A DNA stretch of 64,000 bases from Actinoplanes philippinensis (GTDB taxonomy: Bacteria > Actinomycetota > Actinomycetes > Mycobacteriales > Micromonosporaceae): assembly GCF_900113015.1 (NCBI RefSeq), contig NZ_FONV01000006.1, positions 310,001 through 374,000 of the forward strand, given 5' to 3'. Within the stretch, counting starts at the first letter, position 1. The number at the start of each line of letters is the position of its first letter. The notes below the pieces were generated by a model that made no database searches, was not told the DNA's origin, and worked only from the letters and a program-made list of their open reading frames with translations. Positions 1-9,103 of this stretch are shown piece by piece. Both the position numbers and the translations under genes were made by a program.

Positions 1-18
1 CATCTTCCGGAAACACTC

Positions 19-29
19 CGAAACTTTCG
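19..29. promoter_or_regulatory. candidate sugar-regulator operator
   Basis: CGAAACTTTCG is a perfect 11-bp palindrome around a central C, 11 bp before the first GTG of the solute-binding protein gene. The core GAAAnTTTC recurs at 8890-8898 in front of the second sugar ABC operon. Palindromes of this kind are typical of LacI-family operators and resemble elements described upstream of actinomycete xylanase genes. The cognate regulator is not identified. Confidence 0.45.
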
Positions 30-40
30 ATAGTGATGAG

Positions 41-1339
41 GTGGGCTTCGTGGCACCTAAAAAGACCCTCGCGATGGCCGTCGCGGTGGCGTTGAGCGCC
101 CTGGGCATGGCCGCATGCACAGGCGGGGACGACGAGGGCGGCAGCGGCGGCGGCAACGTCGAGATGCAGCTGTGGCACAACGCCACCACCGGCCCGGGCA
201 AGGCCTTCTGGGACAAGACGGTCGCCGACTTCCAGACCGCCCACCCGAACGTCAAGATCAAGATCCAGCAGGTGCAGAACGAGGACCTCGACGGCAAGCT
301 GCAGACGGCGCTCAACTCGGGCTCCGCGCCGGACATCTTCCTGCAGCGCGGCGGCGGCAAGATGGCCGCGATGGTCGAGGCCGGCCAGCTCAAGGACATC
401 ACCGCGGACATCACCGACGCCACCAAGCAGGCGGTCGGCGAGGCGGCGCTGAAGACCGGGCAGGTCGACGGCAAGGCGTACTCCGTACCCGTCTCGATCC
501 TGCCCGGTGGTCTCTGGTACTCCAAGGATCTCTTCAGCAAGGCCGGCGTCACCGCCCCGCCGACCACCCTCGAGGAGCTCAACACCGCGGTGACCAAGCT
601 CAAGGCCAACGGCACGCCGATCGCCCTCGGCGCCAAGGACGCGTGGCCCGCCGCCCACTGGTACTACTTCTTCGCCCTCCGCGCGTGCAGCCCGGCCGCC
701 CTCGACGCGGCGGCCAAGGACAAGACGTTCACCGACGCCTGCTGGACCAAGGCGGGCGAGGACCTCAAGGCGTTCGCCGACACCAAGCCGTTCAACGAGG
801 GCTTCCTGACCACCTCGGCGCAGCAGGGCGCGGGCAGCTCGGCCGGCCTGGTGGCCAACTACAAGGCCAGCATGGAGCTGATGGGCGCCTGGGACCCGGG
901 TGTCATCGCCTCGCTCACCAAGGACACCAAGCCGCTGCCCGACCTGGGCTACTTCCCGTTCCCGGCGGTGCCGGGCGGCCAGGGCGACCCGGCCGCGATC
1001 ATGGGCGGCGCGGACGGCTACTCGTGCTCGGCGCAGGCGCCGAAGGAGTGCGCCGACTTCCTGAACTACATCCTCACCAAGGACGTGCAGGAGGGCTACT
1101 ACAAGGCGTTCAACGCGCTGCCGGTCAGCAAGGAGGCGCAGGGCGCGGTCACCGAGGACTACCTGAAGGCGGTTCTCGAGGCCTACAACAAGGCGCCGTA
1201 CGTGTCGCAGTGGCTGGACACGATCTACGGCCAGAACGTCGGCAACGCGCTCAACGTCGGCGTGGTGAACCTGCTCGCCGGCAAGGGTGACGTCGCCGGG
1301 ATCCTGCAGGCCGTCAACGACGCGGCCAAGAAGGGCTGA
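41..1339 (+). CDS. sugar ABC transporter substrate-binding lipoprotein (family 1)
   Basis: Extracellular solute-binding protein of the MalE/UgpB-like family, which captures a sugar outside the membrane for the two permeases that follow. The N-terminus has basic residues, a hydrophobic stretch and a lipobox (GMAAC near residue 26), so it should be a lipoprotein. The rest (LWHNATTGPG, then the SAPDIFLQRGGG segment) is typical of family 1. The length of 432 aa is normal. Translation starts at GTG 41, or at GTG 50 in the same frame. No ATPase gene follows; actinomycete sugar importers often share one MsiK-type ATPase encoded elsewhere. The substrate is unknown; the neighbouring GH127 operon makes a plant pentose or hexose oligomer plausible. 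Confidence 0.9.
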   Translation: MGFVAPKKTLAMAVAVALSALGMAACTGGDDEGGSGGGNVEMQLWHNATTGPGKAFWDKTVADFQTAHPNVKIKIQQVQNEDLDGKLQTALNSGSAPDIFLQRGGGKMAAMVEAGQLKDITADITDATKQAVGEAALKTGQVDGKAYSVPVSILPGGLWYSKDLFSKAGVTAPPTTLEELNTAVTKLKANGTPIALGAKDAWPAAHWYYFFALRACSPAALDAAAKDKTFTDACWTKAGEDLKAFADTKPFNEGFLTTSAQQGAGSSAGLVANYKASMELMGAWDPGVIASLTKDTKPLPDLGYFPFPAVPGGQGDPAAIMGGADGYSCSAQAPKECADFLNYILTKDVQEGYYKAFNALPVSKEAQGAVTEDYLKAVLEAYNKAPYVSQWLDTIYGQNVGNALNVGVVNLLAGKGDVAGILQAVNDAAKKG

Positions 1340-1347
1340 GTGTCTCG

Positions 1348-2328
1348 GTGTCCCTGACAACCGACAGTCGAGTCCGGGACGGGGGTGGCGTCACGGCGCC
1401 GCCTCCGGCCCGGCCCCGCCGGCGTGGCATCGGCTGGGCCCAGCGCCTCGAGATCGCGGTGCTGTCCGGCCCGGCCGTCCTGATGTTCGTCGGCTTCGTG
1501 ATCACCCCGGTCCTGCTGGCCGGCTACTACGGGTTCTACCGGTGGAAGGGCTTCGGCCCGCCGACGAACTTCGTGGGGTTCGACAACTACGTCACCATCC
1601 TGCAGGACAAGCTGTTCCACGAGGCGCTGTGGCACAACGCCCAGATCGTGGTGCTGTCGCTGGTGCTGCAGGGGCCGATCGCGCTGGTCTTCGCGCTGCT
1701 GCTCAACCAGAAGCTGCGCGGCCAGTCGATCATCCGGGTGCTGATCTTCGTTCCGTACGTGATCTCCGAGGTGATCGTCGGCACGGCGTGGGCCCTGCTG
1801 CTGCAGACCGAGGGCGCGGTCAACGGCATCCTGCGGTCGATCGGCCTGGACGGGCTGGCCAAGGACTGGCTGGCGAACCCGTCCATCGCCATCTGGACGC
1901 TGATGCTCATCCTGACCTGGAAGTACGTCGGGTTCGCGGTGATCCTGTTCCTGGCCGGCATGCAGAACATCCCGGAGGAGCTGTCCGAGGCCGCCGCGAT
2001 GGACGGCGCCTCCTACTGGCAGACCCAGTGGCGGATCACCCTGCCGCTGCTCGGGCCGACCATCCGGATCTGGGGCTTCCTGTCGATCATCGGCGCGCTG
2101 CAGCTGTTCGACCTGGTCTACATCATCTGGGGCCAGTACGTCGCGTCGACCGCCGGCACCTCGACCATGGCGACGTACATGGTCTCCGAGGGCCGCAACG
2201 CCGGCAACTACGGGTACGGCAACGCGGTGGCGGTCGTGCTCTTCTTCATCTCGATGATCATCGCGCTCGTGTACCAGCGTTTCGTGCTGCGCCGGGACAC
2301 CCAGGGCGCGCTCACCGGAGGACGGTAG
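1348..2328 (+). CDS. sugar ABC transporter permease (MalF type)
   Basis: First inner-membrane permease of the importer, 326 aa. After a cytoplasmic Pro/Arg-rich leader it has six predicted membrane segments and the EAA loop that contacts the ATPase (EELSEAAAMDGAS, near residue 212). It starts at GTG 1348, eight bases after the binding-protein stop, and is followed at 2331 by the second permease, so the three genes form one operon. Assignment to the MalF/UgpA class rests on order, length and the EAA motif. The sugar is not determined. Confidence 0.9.
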   Translation: MSLTTDSRVRDGGGVTAPPPARPRRRGIGWAQRLEIAVLSGPAVLMFVGFVITPVLLAGYYGFYRWKGFGPPTNFVGFDNYVTILQDKLFHEALWHNAQIVVLSLVLQGPIALVFALLLNQKLRGQSIIRVLIFVPYVISEVIVGTAWALLLQTEGAVNGILRSIGLDGLAKDWLANPSIAIWTLMLILTWKYVGFAVILFLAGMQNIPEELSEAAAMDGASYWQTQWRITLPLLGPTIRIWGFLSIIGALQLFDLVYIIWGQYVASTAGTSTMATYMVSEGRNAGNYGYGNAVAVVLFFISMIIALVYQRFVLRRDTQGALTGGR

Positions 2329-2330
2329 AC

Positions 2331-3164
2331 ATGGCCACGGCCACCCACGCCCGGCGCGGCAACCCGGTCGTCTACGCCGCCGCGCTCGCCCTCATCGGTG
2401 TCATGCTCGGCCCGGTCGTCTACATCATCATCGGGGGCTTCCGGACCAACTCGCAGATCACCACCGACCCCGCCGGCCTGCCCGACCCGTGGCAGTTCGG
2501 CAACTACGCCGACGTCCTGACCGGTGACACGTTCTGGCTCCAGGTCACCAACTCGACGATCGTCGCCGTGATCACCACGGCCGGGGTGGTCGCCCTGGGA
2601 GTGATGGCGAGCTACGTGCTGGCCCGCTATCACTTCCGGGGGCGGGGTGCGATGTACGCGCTGTTCGCCGCCGGCCTGATGTTCCCGCCGACGGTCGCGA
2701 TCACCCCGCTGTACGTCCTGATCAAGAACCTGGGACTGGTGAACACGCTGCCCGGCATCATCCTGCCGCAGATCGCCTTCACCCTCCCGACCACGGTGAT
2801 CATCCTGGTGCCGTTCCTGCAGGCGATCCCGAAGGAGCTGGAGGAGGCCGCCGCGATCGACCGCTGCAGCCGGCTCGGCTTCTTCTGGCGGATGGTGCTG
2901 CCACTGTCGGTGCCGGGCCTGATCACGGTCGGCATCCTGGCGTTCGTCAACAGCTGGAACAGCTACCTGCTGCCGCTGTTCATCCTCAACGACCAGGAGG
3001 CGTTCACGCTGCCGCTGGGCGTGCAGGCGTTCGCCTCGCAGTACTCGGTGGACACCGCGAAGGTGCTCGCCTTCACGTCGCTGTCGATGATCCCGGCGCT
3101 GGTGTTCTTCAGCCTCTTCGAGCGCCGCATCGTCGGCGGCCTCACCGGAGCGGTGAAGGGCTGA
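2331..3164 (+). CDS. sugar ABC transporter permease (MalG type)
   Basis: Second permease of the importer, 277 aa, of the MalG/UgpE class. The N-terminal segment TPVVY/LIGVMLGPVVYIIIGGF is the first helix; the EAA-type loop KELEEAAAIDRCSRLG sits near residue 165. ATG 2331 is chosen because GGAGG lies at 2317-2321 and the gene begins two bases after the upstream stop; an open frame further upstream is an antisense-like shadow. It is the last gene of the first operon and is followed by a strong hairpin at 3205-3252. Confidence 0.9.
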   Translation: MATATHARRGNPVVYAAALALIGVMLGPVVYIIIGGFRTNSQITTDPAGLPDPWQFGNYADVLTGDTFWLQVTNSTIVAVITTAGVVALGVMASYVLARYHFRGRGAMYALFAAGLMFPPTVAITPLYVLIKNLGLVNTLPGIILPQIAFTLPTTVIILVPFLQAIPKELEEAAAIDRCSRLGFFWRMVLPLSVPGLITVGILAFVNSWNSYLLPLFILNDQEAFTLPLGVQAFASQYSVDTAKVLAFTSLSMIPALVFFSLFERRIVGGLTGAVKG

Positions 3165-3204
3165 GGAGGACGGACTCACCGCGGGAGTCACCCCCACGAC
3201 GCCC

Positions 3205-3252
3205 CGCGCTCGCCCGGATGCCCCGCGTCAGGCACGCATCCGGGCGAGCGCG
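3205..3252 (+). terminator. terminator hairpin after first sugar operon
   Basis: A 17-bp perfect stem (3205-3221 pairs with 3236-3252, CGCGCTCGCCCGGATGC and its complement) with a 14-nt loop lies 40 bp after the MalG-type permease. It lacks a clear T-run, as is common in high-GC actinomycetes. It may also end transcription arriving on the minus strand from the small membrane gene at 3329. Confidence 0.7.
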
Positions 3253-3328
3253 CGAGACACCTCGTCGCGGTTCTTCGCCGCCCCCATCCGGGCCGGCAGC
3301 CGGGCGATCATCCCGCTGTCCGCCCGCG

Positions 3329-3766
3329 TCATCGCCCAGCCTGGGCCGACGGTCCATCAGCGGGCATCACCTGCGGTCCGTCGGGAGCATCCCTGAAGAT
3401 CAGCCTGCCCTCGCGTTCGATGATGGCCGCCCACTCGCGAACCAGGGCGTCGGCGGCTCTGCGGCCCTTCACCTTCTGGCGGATCTCCGGGCGTTCGAGC
3501 GGGTCGCCGAGTTCGTAGGCGATTACCGTCCAGCGGTCGCGGAGGTAGCGGAACGGCAGGACGAGCATCGTCACCAGAAGGCAGCTGAGGAAGGTGACCA
3601 GGATCCAGGCCAGGCCCAGCAGCGCCAGGGGCAACAGGAAGGAGATCTCCAAACCGATCTCGAGCAGCACCAGCCCTGGAGTGATGGTGCCGAACCACAC
3701 CATGCGCCGCCGGCCGACGCGCCATTTGATCCACTGGCCGGACTGCGAGCGGCACAGAACCTTCAT
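3329..3766 (-). CDS. small membrane protein of unknown function
   Basis: A 145-aa protein not recognised as a named family. The first 30 residues are basic (WRVGRRR). Residues about 32-75 contain two adjacent hydrophobic segments (TPGLVLLEIGLEISFLLPLA and LLGLAWILVTFLSCLLVTML), followed by a soluble charged C-terminal half containing WTVIAYELGDPLERPEIR and ending DGPSAQAGR. ATG 3766 is chosen because upstream sequence in this frame has no coding character. It stands alone between two convergent sugar operons and nothing in context indicates its job. Confidence 0.7.
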   Translation of the reverse strand: MKVLCRSQSGQWIKWRVGRRRMVWFGTITPGLVLLEIGLEISFLLPLALLGLAWILVTFLSCLLVTMLVLPFRYLRDRWTVIAYELGDPLERPEIRQKVKGRRAADALVREWAAIIEREGRLIFRDAPDGPQVMPADGPSAQAGR

Positions 3767-3955
3767 GCCTCGAGCGTGATCCACTGTGTCAACCGGAGAC
3801 CTCGACGGTCGGAGGCACGTCGATTTCGATGTGGACCCGATTGGTGTGCAGGTTACGCCCGGTGACGGCCGGGTGCGCCTTTCCGGCCACGCACGGTGAC
3901 CGGACCGTGGCGGCGCCGTCCTGCAGCAAGGGTCGTTGCCGGGCATCCGGCGGAT

Positions 3956-5851
3956 TCACCTCTCGGGGGTCAGGGGGATCCAGACGCGCATGGTGGACGG
4001 GCCGCGGCGCGCCCACCGGTGGTAGGGGTGCAGGGCGACCTGGACCGGCTCCGCGTCACCGGACGGCGCCGGCGGCCGGTACGGCCAGTCGTGGTCGGCG
4101 TTCACCGACGGGCGGCAGGTGACCAGGACGGTGCCGTCGGCGTCCACCGGCACGGCGTCGCGCTCCAGGTGCAGGGCGTCGAAGGCCACGTGCGGCGGCA
4201 CGTCCACCGACTCCAGGCAGTAGACGACCGGCCCGCGTTCGACGGCGGCGGCGCCGCGTACCGCATCGATCCGCTCGTCTGCGGTGACCAGCCGCGGCTG
4301 GACCGGGAGCCGCAGCCGCAGGGTCTGGCCCGCGGTGAAGGCGCGGCGCAGCTGCACGAGGCCGCGGCTGATCGGCAGCCCGTCGAGGGTGGCGCCGGAC
4401 GCCCAGTCCGGGACGCGCAGGCTCAGCGTCCAGGGGGTGTCCGGGCCGGCGACGATCCGGATCGTGATCAGGCCGTCGGCCGGGTACGCGGTGTCGATCT
4501 CCAGGTGGTGGTCGCCGGTCCGGATGGTCGCCGGCGTGTACTGGTGGATCTGCAGGCCGTCGTCGTCGACGGTCGCCACGTAGGCGGCCAGGCTGGCGAA
4601 GGTGCGGGCCAGGTTCGTCGGGCAGCACGACACGTCGAACCACGGGGCGCGCAGGTTGGACGCGGCCCGCGGTACCTGCACGTCGGCGGGCGGCTCGGCG
4701 CCGAGGGTCCGCTGGTGCAGCGTGTTGGTGTAGAAGAACCGGTCGCCGCCGTCGCCGGGCGAGGTGGCGATGACGTTGAACAGGGTCCGCTCGATCAGGT
4801 CGGCGTACCGGGGATCGCCGTGCGCCAGCAGCAGCCGCCAGGACAGCAGCACCGAGCCGACACCGGCACAGGTCTCGCTGTACGACCGGTCCGGCGGCAG
4901 CACGAAGTCGTCACCGAACGCCTCGTCCTGGTGGCGGGAGCCCATACCCCCCGTGAGGTACGTACGACGGGCGACCGTGTTGCGCCACTGCCGGGTGACC
5001 GCGTCGAGCAGCCCGCTGTCACCGGTCTCCACCGCCACGTCGACCGCCCCGGCCGCCAGATAGGTGGCGCGCACCGCGTGCCCGCGGAACACGTCGGCGT
5101 CACGGACCGGGATGTCGTCCTGGAAGTAGGACCGGCCGAACTCGATGTCGGCCAGCGTCCCGTGCCCGTGCCGCTCCACGAACAGCCGGGCCTGGTCGAG
5201 GTAACGGCGTACCCCGGTCAGCCGGTAAAGCTCGACCAGCGCGATCTCGATCTCGGCGTGCCCGCAGATCCCGTTGCGTCCCTCCGGGCCGAACTCGGCG
5301 CACACGTGGTCGGCGGCCCGGAGCGCCGCGTCCAGCAGCTCGTCCGGCCCGTAGGTGCGGGCCCGGGCCACGGCGGCCTGGATCAGGTAACCGAACGAGT
5401 AGAGCTCGTGACCCCACTCCAGGTCGCTGTAGCGCGGTGCCTGGCCGGGGCGGCCGTAGTTGGTGTTGAGGTAGCCGTCCGGCTCCTGCGCGGCGACCAC
5501 CCGGCGCACGATCGCCCGGTAACGGTCGTCGATCCCCGGGTCACGGGTCCGGCCGTACTCCCAGGCCAGCGCCTCCAGATACTTGTAGACCTCGGTGTCG
5601 GCGAACTCCCGCCCCCGCCGCTCCGCCGGGTTCCCGGTCAGCCCGAAATTCGCGAGCCAGCCGGCTTTCTCCAGCCAGTGCTCGATGTGCGCCAGCGTCC
5701 GCGCCGCGTTGGTGTCCTGCCGCTGCTGCCAGAAACCGGGCCGCAGCGTCACCTCGCCCACGCCCAGCGGCCGCAGCCGGCCCCGGGTGGGCGCCACCGG
5801 CATGCCGGACACGGTGGTGGCCAGCGTTTCGTCGATCGTCATGAAAATCAT
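3956..5851 (-). CDS. GH127 beta-L-arabinofuranosidase
   Basis: Cytoplasmic glycoside hydrolase of the HypBA1/GH127 family (631 aa, family usual about 640-660), expected to release L-arabinofuranose from beta-arabino-oligosaccharides. The family signature is intact: SYSETCA with E326 and C328, and VSCCP with C409 and C410. In HypBA1 the equivalent Glu and Cys residues form the zinc site and the Cys nucleophile. No signal peptide. The ATG at 5851 overlaps the upstream permease stop (ATGA) and has AAGGG before it; ATG 5842 is an alternative. It is the last gene of the importer operon from 8864, so the transporter probably feeds this enzyme. Confidence 0.9.
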   Translation of the reverse strand: MIFMTIDETLATTVSGMPVAPTRGRLRPLGVGEVTLRPGFWQQRQDTNAARTLAHIEHWLEKAGWLANFGLTGNPAERRGREFADTEVYKYLEALAWEYGRTRDPGIDDRYRAIVRRVVAAQEPDGYLNTNYGRPGQAPRYSDLEWGHELYSFGYLIQAAVARARTYGPDELLDAALRAADHVCAEFGPEGRNGICGHAEIEIALVELYRLTGVRRYLDQARLFVERHGHGTLADIEFGRSYFQDDIPVRDADVFRGHAVRATYLAAGAVDVAVETGDSGLLDAVTRQWRNTVARRTYLTGGMGSRHQDEAFGDDFVLPPDRSYSETCAGVGSVLLSWRLLLAHGDPRYADLIERTLFNVIATSPGDGGDRFFYTNTLHQRTLGAEPPADVQVPRAASNLRAPWFDVSCCPTNLARTFASLAAYVATVDDDGLQIHQYTPATIRTGDHHLEIDTAYPADGLITIRIVAGPDTPWTLSLRVPDWASGATLDGLPISRGLVQLRRAFTAGQTLRLRLPVQPRLVTADERIDAVRGAAAVERGPVVYCLESVDVPPHVAFDALHLERDAVPVDADGTVLVTCRPSVNADHDWPYRPPAPSGDAEPVQVALHPYHRWARRGPSTMRVWIPLTPER

Positions 5852-6657
5852 CAGCCCTTGAGTGCGCCGGACATGAAACCGCGGACGTAGTGCCGTTGCA
5901 GTGCGAGGAACAGGACGACGCAGGGCAGCGCGAGCACCACCACGCCGGCCTCGGTCGCGCCGTAGTCGACGATCCCCATCACCTGCTGGCGCATGTTCGC
6001 CACGGCCAGCGGGAGCGGCATCTTCGCCGAGTCGCTGATCAGCACGAGCGGGGTGATGAAGTCGTTCCAGGCGGCGAGGAACGCGAACAGGCCGACCGTG
6101 ATCAGGCCCGGTCTGACCGCCGGGACCAGCACGTGGCCCAGGGTGCGCAGGCTGCCGCAGCCGTCGACCTGCGCCGACTCGGCCAGATCCTTCGGCACCG
6201 CCTCGAACGAGATGCGCATCATGAACGTGGCGAACGGCAGCTGGAACATGGTGAGCACCAGTGCCAGGCCGAGCAGCGAGTCCTGCAGGCCGAGCCGGTT
6301 GAGCAGCACGTAGAGCGGGATGAGCAGGGTCGCGTAGGGCACCATCAGGATCGCCAGCGTGACCAGGAAGAGCACGTCCCGGCCGGGGAACCGGAACTGG
6401 GCGAACGCATACCCGCCGAGCAGCGACACGATCAGCGTGAACAGCACCGTCATCAGCGACACCGCTGTCGAGTTGAGCAGGTACTGACCGATGCCGGCCT
6501 GGTAGTTCGCGAGGGTCCGGTAGTTGCCGAACCCCCAGCCGCCGATCTGGGCCGAGCCGGCCTGCGGGCTCACCGAGGCGACGCTCGCCCAGACGAGCGG
6601 GAACAGGAACAGCAGGGCGAGACCGCCGGTGAAAACCTTCTGAGGGGTACGGAACAC
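5851..6657 (-). CDS. sugar ABC transporter permease (MalG type)
   Basis: Second permease of the GH127-linked importer, 268 aa. It has six hydrophobic segments beginning VFTGGLALLFLFPLVWASV and an EAA loop (KDLAESAQVDGCGSLR) near residue 158. It starts at GTG 6657, three bases after the preceding permease stop, with GGAAGG in the end of that gene as ribosome site. Its TGA overlaps the ATG of the GH127 gene, which suggests translational coupling. Substrate inferred from the GH127 neighbour: arabino-oligosaccharide. Confidence 0.9.
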   Translation of the reverse strand: MFRTPQKVFTGGLALLFLFPLVWASVASVSPQAGSAQIGGWGFGNYRTLANYQAGIGQYLLNSTAVSLMTVLFTLIVSLLGGYAFAQFRFPGRDVLFLVTLAILMVPYATLLIPLYVLLNRLGLQDSLLGLALVLTMFQLPFATFMMRISFEAVPKDLAESAQVDGCGSLRTLGHVLVPAVRPGLITVGLFAFLAAWNDFITPLVLISDSAKMPLPLAVANMRQQVMGIVDYGATEAGVVVLALPCVVLFLALQRHYVRGFMSGALKG

Positions 6658-6660
6658 GCG

Positions 6661-7575
6661 TCACCCTTCCTTCCCGCGCAGTCCCCGGAACTGCAGGACG
6701 TTGGCGATGAGCAGGGCGGCCAGCACCATGATCGACAGCGCGGCGGCACGGCCGAGGTGGTTGCCGCCGAAGAACGCGAAGTTGTAGATCAGCTGGACGA
6801 TGGTCAGCGTGCTGTTGTCCGGGCCGCCCTTGGTGAGCAGGTAGAACTGGTCGAAGGCGAGCATCGACCCGGTGACGCAGAGGATCGTGCACAGCGCGAT
6901 CGACGACCGCAGCAGCGGCAGCGTCACGTAACGGAACGTCTGCCGGCGGCCGGCGCCGTCGAGCCGGGCCGCCTCGTACACGTCGGCCGAGATGCCCTGC
7001 AGACCGACCAGGAGCAGCAACATGTAGAAGCCGGCGAACCGCCACACGATCAGCGCCACCGTCGACCACAGGGCCGCGGTCGGCGTGCCGAGAAAGGACA
7101 CGCCGAGGAACCCGAACGGGCTGCTCTGCGGCGAGTAGAGCGCGTAGAACAGCAGCGACGCCGACGCCAGGCCCAGCGCGCTCGGCACCAGGAACGACGT
7201 GCGCAGGAAGCCGGTCCAGCGGCTCGACTCCTGCACGATCAGCGCCATCAGCAGGGCCAGGCCGAGCAGGATGACCGTGGTGACCACCGTGTACTTGACG
7301 GTGAACCAGACCGCCGGCCAGAACAGCCGGTACTCGACGACGTCGGTGAAGTTCTCCGGCGCGTTCAGGCCGCGGTCACCGGTGAACAGGCCCCAGTCGG
7401 ACACCGACATCCGGCCCACCAGCAGGATCGGCGTCACGAAGAAGATCGCCACGAACAGGGCGGTGGGTGCGGCGTACGCCCAGCCGGTCAACGCCGGTCT
7501 GCGGCGCCGGGCACGGGAGCCGGCGGCCGGCCCGGAGTCCAGGCCGGACCGCTCGGGAACGGTTGTCAGCGTCAC
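6661..7575 (-). CDS. sugar ABC transporter permease (MalF type)
   Basis: First permease of the GH127-linked importer, 304 aa. An Arg-rich cytoplasmic leader is followed by the first helix (WAYAAPTALFVAIFFVTPILL) and five more membrane segments. The EAA-like loop is ADVYEAARLDGAGRRQ. GTG 7575 is chosen because it overlaps the stop of the binding-protein gene (GTGA); longer open frame upstream lies antiparallel to the codons of that gene and is not used. Confidence 0.88.
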   Translation of the reverse strand: MTLTTVPERSGLDSGPAAGSRARRRRPALTGWAYAAPTALFVAIFFVTPILLVGRMSVSDWGLFTGDRGLNAPENFTDVVEYRLFWPAVWFTVKYTVVTTVILLGLALLMALIVQESSRWTGFLRTSFLVPSALGLASASLLFYALYSPQSSPFGFLGVSFLGTPTAALWSTVALIVWRFAGFYMLLLLVGLQGISADVYEAARLDGAGRRQTFRYVTLPLLRSSIALCTILCVTGSMLAFDQFYLLTKGGPDNSTLTIVQLIYNFAFFGGNHLGRAAALSIMVLAALLIANVLQFRGLRGKEG

Positions 7576-8864
7576 TGGCCGAGAACCTGGGTGACGGCCT
7601 CGTTGTCCTTCTCCAGGCTGGACGCGTCGCCGTACACCTGATTGCGCAGGAGGGTGACCCACGGGCTGCCCGGCGCGTTGAACGCCTGCTGGAAGTTGAC
7701 AGCGACCGGGGTCTTGCTCTGCGGCACGCCGGCGACCTTGTTGATGGTGGCCACGCGCGGATCCTTCTGCGAATACCGGTTGTCGGCCAGGTCGGTGCGG
7801 GCCACCGTGCTGTTGCCGGCGGCGAGCACGTCGACCTGGGCTTTCTCGGACATCAGCCAGGACAGGAAGTTCCACGCCTGCTGGGTCTTCTTCGCGTCCT
7901 TGGAGATGCCGATGCCGTCGCCGCCGACGAACGTCGACTGGCCGCCGGTGGCCCCGGGGATGCCGGTGACCCCGACGTCCACGCTCTGCGAGGCGGTCGG
8001 CAACAGCGTCGCGGGGTACGGCATCACGCCGATCCTGCCCTCCTGGAACGCGGCGACCCAGGTGGCGCCGGTCTCGTCCTTCGACCCGGGCGCGACGGCG
8101 CCGGCCGTCTGCAGCTCACGCCAGGTGCTGTAGACCTTCTGCGAGGCGGGGCCGTTGAGCAGCGACTTCGTGCCCTCGGGGTCCATCACCTCCGCGCCGC
8201 TGGCCCACACCATCGGGAACCAGGTGAAGACGTTGCAGCCGCCGCAGTTGCCGCCGAAGTAGGTGCCGTAGGTGTCCTTCTTGTTCAGCTTCTGCACGGC
8301 CAGGGCCTGCTGCTTGAACTCGTCGAGGGTGGTCGGGCCCTTCTCCGGATCGAGGCCGGCCTCCTTGTAGAGCCCCTTGTTCCAGAAGATCACCGACAGG
8401 TCCAGGACGAACGGGAGCACGTACTTCCTGCCCTCGTGCGTGCCGGCGGCCAGGTGCCCTTGGTTGATCTTGTCGGCGTACGGCAGCTTGCCGATGCTCG
8501 CGGTCAGATCGCTGAACAGCCCCGCCTCGGTCCAGTTCGGCACGTAGACGATGTCGGCGGCGAACAGGTCGGGCAGGTCGCCGCTGCCGGCCGCCGCGCC
8601 GACCTTCGCCACGTAGTCGTCGTTCGGGACGATGGTGAGCTTGACCTGGTTCTTGTGGGACCTGTTGTAGGCGGCGACCAGAGCGTTGGCCTGCAGCTCC
8701 AGCGGCGCCCGGGTCCACAGGGTCAGCTCGGAGCCGTCGTCGACGCCCTCGACGCCCGCGCCCACCGGGTCTTTCGCCTCGCCCTGACCGCTATCGGACG
8801 AGCAGGCCGCCAGTGGGCCGGCCATCAGGGCCGCCACCGCGGTCCACACCAGCAATCTCCGCAC
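7572..8864 (-). CDS. sugar ABC transporter substrate-binding lipoprotein (family 1)
   Basis: 430-aa solute-binding lipoprotein heading the importer/GH127 operon. The signal peptide MRRLLVWTAVAALMAGPLAAC has a canonical lipobox (LAAC, Cys21). Family 1 hallmarks include SELTLWTRAP near residue 48 and DLPDLFAADIVYVPNW. The operon order binding protein, MalF, MalG, GH127 implies that this protein binds a beta-L-arabinofuranoside or related plant oligosaccharide. The 280-bp region upstream carries several GAAA/TTTC palindromes. Confidence 0.9.
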   Translation of the reverse strand: MRRLLVWTAVAALMAGPLAACSSDSGQGEAKDPVGAGVEGVDDGSELTLWTRAPLELQANALVAAYNRSHKNQVKLTIVPNDDYVAKVGAAAGSGDLPDLFAADIVYVPNWTEAGLFSDLTASIGKLPYADKINQGHLAAGTHEGRKYVLPFVLDLSVIFWNKGLYKEAGLDPEKGPTTLDEFKQQALAVQKLNKKDTYGTYFGGNCGGCNVFTWFPMVWASGAEVMDPEGTKSLLNGPASQKVYSTWRELQTAGAVAPGSKDETGATWVAAFQEGRIGVMPYPATLLPTASQSVDVGVTGIPGATGGQSTFVGGDGIGISKDAKKTQQAWNFLSWLMSEKAQVDVLAAGNSTVARTDLADNRYSQKDPRVATINKVAGVPQSKTPVAVNFQQAFNAPGSPWVTLLRNQVYGDASSLEKDNEAVTQVLGQ

Positions 8865-8889
8865 GGATCACCTCCATGAAGCGCTTTCA

Positions 8890-8898
8890 GAAAGTTTC
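8890..8898. promoter_or_regulatory. candidate operator, GAAAGTTTC
   Basis: GAAAGTTTC lies 26 bp upstream of the ATG of the minus-strand sugar-binding protein gene and is the complement of the GAAACTTTC core at 20-28. Half-sites flank it (TTTC at 8885-8888, GAAGATTTC at 8901-8909). At this distance it would overlap a core promoter or leader, as a repressor site does. Confidence 0.4.
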
Positions 8899-8965
8899 GG
8901 AAGATTTCAGCAGCCGCTACACAAACTGGCGGCTCACCTGGAATATCTGGCGTCCACGCTGGACC

Positions 8966-8977
8966 GAAAAGGTTTTC
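8966..8977. promoter_or_regulatory. candidate operator, GAAAA-GG-TTTTC
   Basis: Perfect 5-bp arms GAAAA/TTTTC around GG, 100 bp upstream of the minus-strand operon. It is one of several AT-containing inverted repeats in a region otherwise unusually AT-rich for this genome. It could serve the GH127 operon or the divergent protease gene. Confidence 0.3.
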
Positions 8978-9070
8978 AGGAACGTAATACTCCAGCAAAC
9001 GCCCTGTCAAGGCTTCGCGGCGCGGCGCGGGCTCACATGGATCTATTTCGTAACGCGCGGGACATCTTGC

Positions 9071-9084
9071 CGAAAACGGTTTCG
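9071..9084. promoter_or_regulatory. candidate LacI-type operator
   Basis: CGAAAACGGTTTCG is a near-perfect palindrome with a central CG step, the layout of LacI-family operators (halves CGAAAAC and CGAAACC match 6 of 7). It is 61 bp before the protease ATG at 9145. No LacI gene with a DNA-binding domain lies in the window. Confidence 0.4.
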
Positions 9085-9103
9085 TAAGGCAGCGTGACCC
9101 GGA

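Noticed and set aside
3956..7069. One 1037-aa minus-strand protein
   Set aside because: It joins GH127 to Arg/Pro-rich shadow sequence antiparallel in phase to the permease. The true start at 5851 has the ATGA overlap and a ribosome site.
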